A program made the translations under genes and the position numbers. A DNA stretch of 56,123 bases from Diplodia intermedia. Lineage: Eukaryota; Ascomycota; Dothideomycetes; Botryosphaeriales; Botryosphaeriaceae. Positions 52,601 through 56,123 of the stretch are shown one piece after another (the first letter of the stretch is position 1; the number at the start of each line of letters is the position of its first letter). The stretch lies in contig JAKEKT010000147.1 in the NCBI GenBank assembly GCA_021495925.1, positions 1 through 56,123 of the forward strand, written 5' to 3'. The notes under the pieces were generated by a model, which saw only the letters and a list, made by a program, of their open reading frames with translations, had not been told where the DNA came from and did not search any database.

Positions 52601-53825
52601 GGGCGAAGGCGGTAAAAGAAAAGGATACGCCAAGAAGAGGTATGAGGAGATTGATGTCGACTCCGACGACGAGGAAGGACCCGACGAGGAGGAAGCGTAC
52701 CATGCTCCTCGCCAGCGCCAACGCCGAAGGCGCAAAGATAGCGATGAGTTAGTGGAGCTGCCAGAAGATTGGAAGGATGGTCGGGCGAACCCACGCCCAG
52801 GCAGACAACGCCAGTCGATGCCCGCCCGCTCCAACGGCGCGCAAATACGTCCTCTGGGGTCAAAGCCAGCCCGCGCGTCGACGGGAGCCATCGAAGTGAT
52901 ATCCGACGACCACGATTCCGACTCAAGCGAAGAAGGAGGCCAAGGTCAACAGCAGCCACAACATCCCCAGCCGACTGCACCGATGAACCGCGAGCCGACG
53001 ACCAAACAGGCCGACGAGAAGGCCGACAAGCAGGCCGAGGAACAGATGGAACGCGAGAATGCCGAAGCGGAGGCCCGCCGCGCTCGCGAGGAGGAAGAGA
53101 ACCGCCTGGCCAAACTTCAAGCCGCGCGCTGGGCACGAGGCGAGGACGACAGTGACGAGGATGTCGAGAACAACGACGTCGGACACCAGCTCGACGGCAC
53201 CAGCGATCCCGCGCCGGTCTCCTACACGCCATCCGCCTCGCCTCCCAGACGTCCGGATACCGCGCCGATGCAGCCCAATAACAACCCCCCGGTCAGCACC
53301 GCTCCTCCTGCTGCTCCCTCCGCTCCTCCACAGCCGCCGCAGCCGCCCAACAGGCCCAGCATCATGTCTCGCTTCGGACCCGGCCGCGGCCGCGGCAAGA
53401 AGATCAAGATCGTCTCGGCCGCCAGCAAGCGTCGTCAACCTCCTCCTCCTCCTCCTCCTCCCGCCCCGGCTTCTTCTTCAGCGTCGCCGGCCACCACCAC
53501 TCCCGCCGACGCCGCCGACGCCGCAACTACGACAAAGAAGGCGACAACAACCACCCCGGTCGTGGTGGCGGCGGCGGCGTCGTCGTCGGGCTTCACGCCG
53601 GTCAACAACGGCAAGCGCCGGTACGCGACGGAGGAAATTCAACTCAGCGACACGGACGACAGCGACGATGGAGGGGTGATTCCGGCCCGGGCGACGCAGA
53701 CGCAGACGCAGACGCCGCCGGTGGTGATGGGGGTGGCTGCTGCTGCTGGGAGGGGGGGTAGAGGCAGGGGCACGGGCAGGGGCACGGGCAGGGGCAGGGG
53801 GAGGCCGAGGAAGACGGCTTATTGA
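49630..53825 (+). CDS. Large JmjC / 4CXXC zinc-finger / AT-hook chromatin protein
   Basis: Two exons, join(49630..49897,49948..53825), 1381 residues, with a 50-nt intron. A JmjC domain (about 200-340) carries a possible iron triad: TPSHREM (His224, Glu226) and APHQVWNRG (His318). It is followed by two Cys clusters: CAYCRGNIF...CKAC...CMDC (about 443-487), then HASCHTCIHKHPKWKMAKCT, WYCYGSLF, WQCPHCRRVCNTGACRR (about 597-660). The latter resembles the zf-4CXXC_R1 finger of CDCA7 and plant IBM1-type demethylases. The remaining half is charged and disordered with acidic and Lys-rich runs, then a Pro-rich stretch. The C-terminus GRGRGRPRKTAY is an AT-hook. A role in histone demethylation or silent-chromatin control is inferred; activity is untested. 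The finger order (after JmjC) differs from plant IBM1. Confidence 0.88.
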
Positions 53826-54367
53826 GAGTCGAGTCGCGCGGCGCGTTGAGCCTTGATTTATGTAGAGAGAAGTCGCGGGAAAGGGACTGTGCGGTTTGCC
53901 GGGCTTGGGGGATGGGATCGAATGGTGGATTGGTTATTCTTTTTTTTTCCTCTGTTCTTTCTTTCTATTTTTTTTCTGTTTTTCCCCAGTTACTACTCCT
54001 CCTGCGTAGAAGGCGAAAAAGAGCGCGTCGTCGTCTGATCTGAGCAGGGGAGGAGGAAGAAGCCGAAGAGGGTTCGAGATCTGGCCATGCGGTGGTTGGT
54101 GGTGGTGGTGGTGGTGGTGGTGGGTGGCTGCACTAGCAGCAGCTTTTCACTACGCGATAGAGCAAGAAAATGGGAAAAAGAGCATATCGATCGAAGCAAC
54201 AACAACAATAACTGCTTCTGAACAAGCATGTGATGTGACAAGGCTTATAATTTGCCAATCCTTGCGAGCTTGTACATACATACGACTTCTGTCTGTCTCA
54301 TGGTCACCCCAATTCACAACAGATCGATGGCTCTGATATATAAACGCCCCCCGGCGAGCTTCATCCT
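53826..54367. other. 3' region of the JmjC gene up to RNA copy C
   Basis: T-rich runs (about 53939-53990) and a (GGT)n microsatellite (54092-54122). It ends with the TATATAAAC box (about 54337-54345) that precedes RNA copy C. Confidence 0.55.
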
Positions 54368-54550
54368 CCACCTAAGGGTCCTCCTCCGCCTAACGGTTGG
54401 GTGGGGGGCCTATGGTGCGGGTGACGACCCCGACCGGGCCGCGCCCACCACCTTCCCCGCCGTGGATAGAGGGGGAAAATTCCCGAAAGGGGGTTTTGCA
54501 AGGGAGGGTGGGGTGGAAAAACCCGTCAATCCGTCTCCCTGATTTTTTTT
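54368..54550 (+). ncRNA. Unrecognised structured RNA, copy C
   Basis: About 183 nt, from CCACCTAAGGGT (54368) to a T8 run (54543-54550). It has the same block order as copies A and B: GGTCC...GGGCC long stem-loop, CCTATGGTGCGG, GGGTG/CGCCC stem, CCACCACCTTCC, GATAGAGGGGGAAAA, AAAATTCCC/GGGGGTTTT around GAAA, and terminal stem AGGGAG/CTCCCT. It has the best promoter-like box of the family: ATATATAAAC, with TATAAAC 29 bp before the first block. GGTTCGAACT (54595-54604), a B-box-like motif, is about 45 bp past the T-run. Confidence 0.55.
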
Positions 54551-54689
54551 CCCTCTTGCTCATTTCTTTCTTTTTTTGCTTTGCTTTCCGCCGTGGTTCG
54601 AACTGCTGGTCTTCTTCTCATGCCGATCTTTTTTATTTTTATTTTCTTTGGTCTGGATGGCGGGTTCGCTGAGCACTTCTGATGGATTT

Positions 54690-55013
54690 TCGACTCCTTC
54701 GGGTCTACGGTCTGGATGACGAACGGTTCACCACCACCCACCATTGTCCTCGGGAGGCGCTCATGGGGTAAAACTCCTCAAATTGGTTTTGCAGTCCCGA
54801 TTGGGAAGGCTTTTTCTGCTTTACTTTATTTTCTCTCTTTTCTTCCGGCCCGTCTGTCTCACTTACTGCCAGCGATTTATCTGGGTATCGAACTCTCACT
54901 GATGCTTGTGGCCACCGACTACAAAAATGTAACCTTTCCGCTTAAAGGTTTCCTCTCAGGAAGCGGCGGCGCCTGTGGTGCGGGGAGCTGACGCTCTCCA
55001 CCACCTTCCCATT
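54690..55013 (+). ncRNA. Degenerate copies of the structured RNA (E and a weaker one)
   Basis: At 54930-55013, CTTTCCGC-TTAAAGG, GCCTGTGGTGCGG, the hairpin GGGGAGC-TGAC-GCTCTCC and CCACCACCTTCCC match the middle of the element, with compensated stem changes. The GAAA hairpin is missing. At about 54728-54795, CACCACCCACC and GGGGTAAAACTCCTCAAATT then GGTTTTGCA weakly recall the 3' half. Both are probably dead copies between C and D. Confidence 0.35.
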
Positions 55014-55492
55014 AGGTTCAACAGCAAGTTCCTGGACTTTCTGTTGCTCTTCCTTTTCCTTTTCCTTTTTCTTTTTCTTTTTCTTTTGCAAGGTCTCAAT
55101 GCTCTCGTTTTGGTCGGCCTGTGCTGATCTCTCTATCCTCCCGGTATCAGTTTCTTAGTTCGAAAAGCCGTAATTCGGCGAGGTTTTTGGTCGCTTGTCT
55201 TGTTCCTGTTTTTTCTGTTGAACGGTGTCGTGAGGGCGGGTTGGTTAAACACTGCTCTCCCGCTCGATATGCGCGCCATTGCTCTGCGCTTAAACAGACA
55301 TCTATCTACTGCAGTCGGAAAGCGACGACGGCGCGGCAGTAGTGTGATCAAACAATGGCTGCCGGGATAAGTGCTGGGGGTGATGGCAAAAAGCAACGAC
55401 GACGAACGCTAGAAATCATACATTGTATTTGTCATTCTCTTTCTTGGTTCCGGCCGTTGGATGATATAAACACCCCCCGCGAGCTCAGTCTG

Positions 55493-55700
55493 CCACCTAA
55501 GGGTTCCCCGCTTAGCGGTGTGGCCTATGGTGCGGATCTGCAGAACTGCCACTGGAGCTCGCAAGAGCACCTTTGGTGTTGATCGCTGCCACCACCTTCC
55601 CAGCCGGGGTAGAGGGGGAAAATCGCCGAAAGGGGGTTTTGTACGGGCAATGAGACTAGCGGTGCCTGTGCACAGGCCCGTGAGTCTGCCTGGATTTTTT
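55493..55700 (+). ncRNA. Unrecognised structured RNA, copy D
   Basis: About 208 nt, from CCACCTAAGGGT (55493) to a T6 run (55695-55700). The conserved blocks are intact: CCTATGGTGCGG, CCACCACCTTCC, GGGGTAGAGGGGGAAAA, and the GAAA-capped hairpin AAAATCGCC/GGGGGTTTT. The first hairpin has CCGC-TTA-GCGG; the second insertion is longer (55534-55588). The terminal stem is ACGGGC/GCCCGT. GATATAAAC places TATAAAC 28 bp upstream of the first block. The expected downstream box is degraded (GGATCAATGC, 55761-55770). Confidence 0.55.
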
Positions 55701-56005
55701 GTTGCTTTGTTTTTTTTTTTCTTTCTCTCTCTTTTTTCTTTTTTGTTTGGACGGTGCGGTGGATCAATGCTGTCCATCTCAACCCAAGTACGTCTACTAA
55801 GGCTTACATAGACACAGTCGGAAGGCTAGGATGGCGCGAAGGTGGGGTGAGTAGACAGGGGCTACGGATAGAAACTTGGTGTTGCAAAAAGAAGCTAAAG
55901 CATACCGCGACGAACGCCCGTATCTTCGCTTAAGACGGCTGTCGCTTTTCTCTTCCGCTTCACTCTACGAATACCGACTCCTTCTTCTTAAGAGGCCGAA
56001 GCATA

Positions 56006-56061
56006 TGAACACCTCCCGCGAACTCAATCCGTCACCTAAGGGTCGCGGGTTTGGCCCGGGT
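56006..56061 (+). ncRNA. Truncated structured-RNA copy F at the window edge
   Basis: TATGAAC, then CCCGCGAAC, then CACCTAAGGGT 29 bp downstream, match the 5' part of the family. After GGGTCGCGGGTTTGGCCCGG the sequence departs, and the window ends 62 bases later with GGTTCGATTTGG, another B-box-like motif. Confidence 0.35.
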
Positions 56062-56123
56062 CAGTTTGGTTGGTTGGCGGGAGGGCCGGGAGGGTGGTCG
56101 GAAAGTGGTTCGATTTGGTGGAG

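Noticed and set aside
54595..54604. tRNA gene suggested by GGTTCGAACT
   Set aside because: No acceptor stem, anticodon arm or A box around it. It fits better as a B-box-like element downstream of the structured RNA. The same applies to 31211-31220.

Overview
The window looks like nuclear DNA of a filamentous ascomycete (Pezizomycotina; a plant-associated Sordariomycete is my best guess, genus not determinable). The reasons are many short GT-AG introns (mostly 47-60 nt with CTAAC-type branch points), GC-rich coding sequence, a HET-domain gene, a secreted pectin lyase, a secreted cupredoxin, an SMN-type protein and fungal membrane-protein families. All splice models were built by eye and checked for reading-frame closure; none is supported by transcripts.

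Layout. 1.5-4.3 kb: VFA1 and ARG4 (argininosuccinate lyase), divergent. 4.3-20 kb: a sparse accessory zone with a GIY-YIG-like gene, a decayed BRCT-like pseudogene with seven in-frame stops, a secreted pectin lyase, a membrane protein with a 48-bp tandem repeat, an alpha/beta hydrolase, and a family of short palindromic (MITE-like) elements. 20-30.4 kb: a dense housekeeping block with ASN2-type asparagine synthetase, SCS2/VAP, a UBA-UBX protein, NOP15, an SMN homologue and a secreted cupredoxin. 31-34 kb: two copies of an unrecognised structured RNA next to a HET-domain gene with an odd N-terminal region. 34-53.8 kb: a four-helix membrane protein, COA1, a DUF7598-like membrane protein, SERF, a BTB protein, VTC1, a Tctex1 dynein light chain, a second alpha/beta hydrolase, COQ2 and a large JmjC/zinc-finger protein. 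54.3 kb to the end: a second cluster of the structured RNA.

How genes relate. There is no metabolic cluster. The two amino-acid biosynthesis genes (ARG4, ASN2) each carry a perfect TGACTCA box upstream, which suggests shared cross-pathway (CPC1/GCN4) control. Several housekeeping genes are divergent pairs with 0.25-0.5 kb between start codons (VFA1/ARG4, SCS2/UBX, NOP15/SMN, VTC1/Tctex1, COQ2/JmjC). COA1 and COQ2 are mitochondrial; VTC1, SCS2 and VFA1 act on vacuole, ER and endosome.

The most novel signal is a repeated, apparently Pol III-type RNA of about 150-210 nt. It has four full copies and two or three degenerate ones in two same-strand clusters. Invariant core blocks (CCACCTAAGGGT, GGCCTATGGTGCGG, CCACCACCTTCC, and a GAAA-capped hairpin flanked by AAAA/TTTT) are separated by hairpins that differ in sequence but keep pairing. 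Each full copy has a TAT-like box at a fixed 28-29 bp upstream, a T-run just after a terminal stem, and usually a TTCGAA box further downstream. I do not recognise it as a known RNA.
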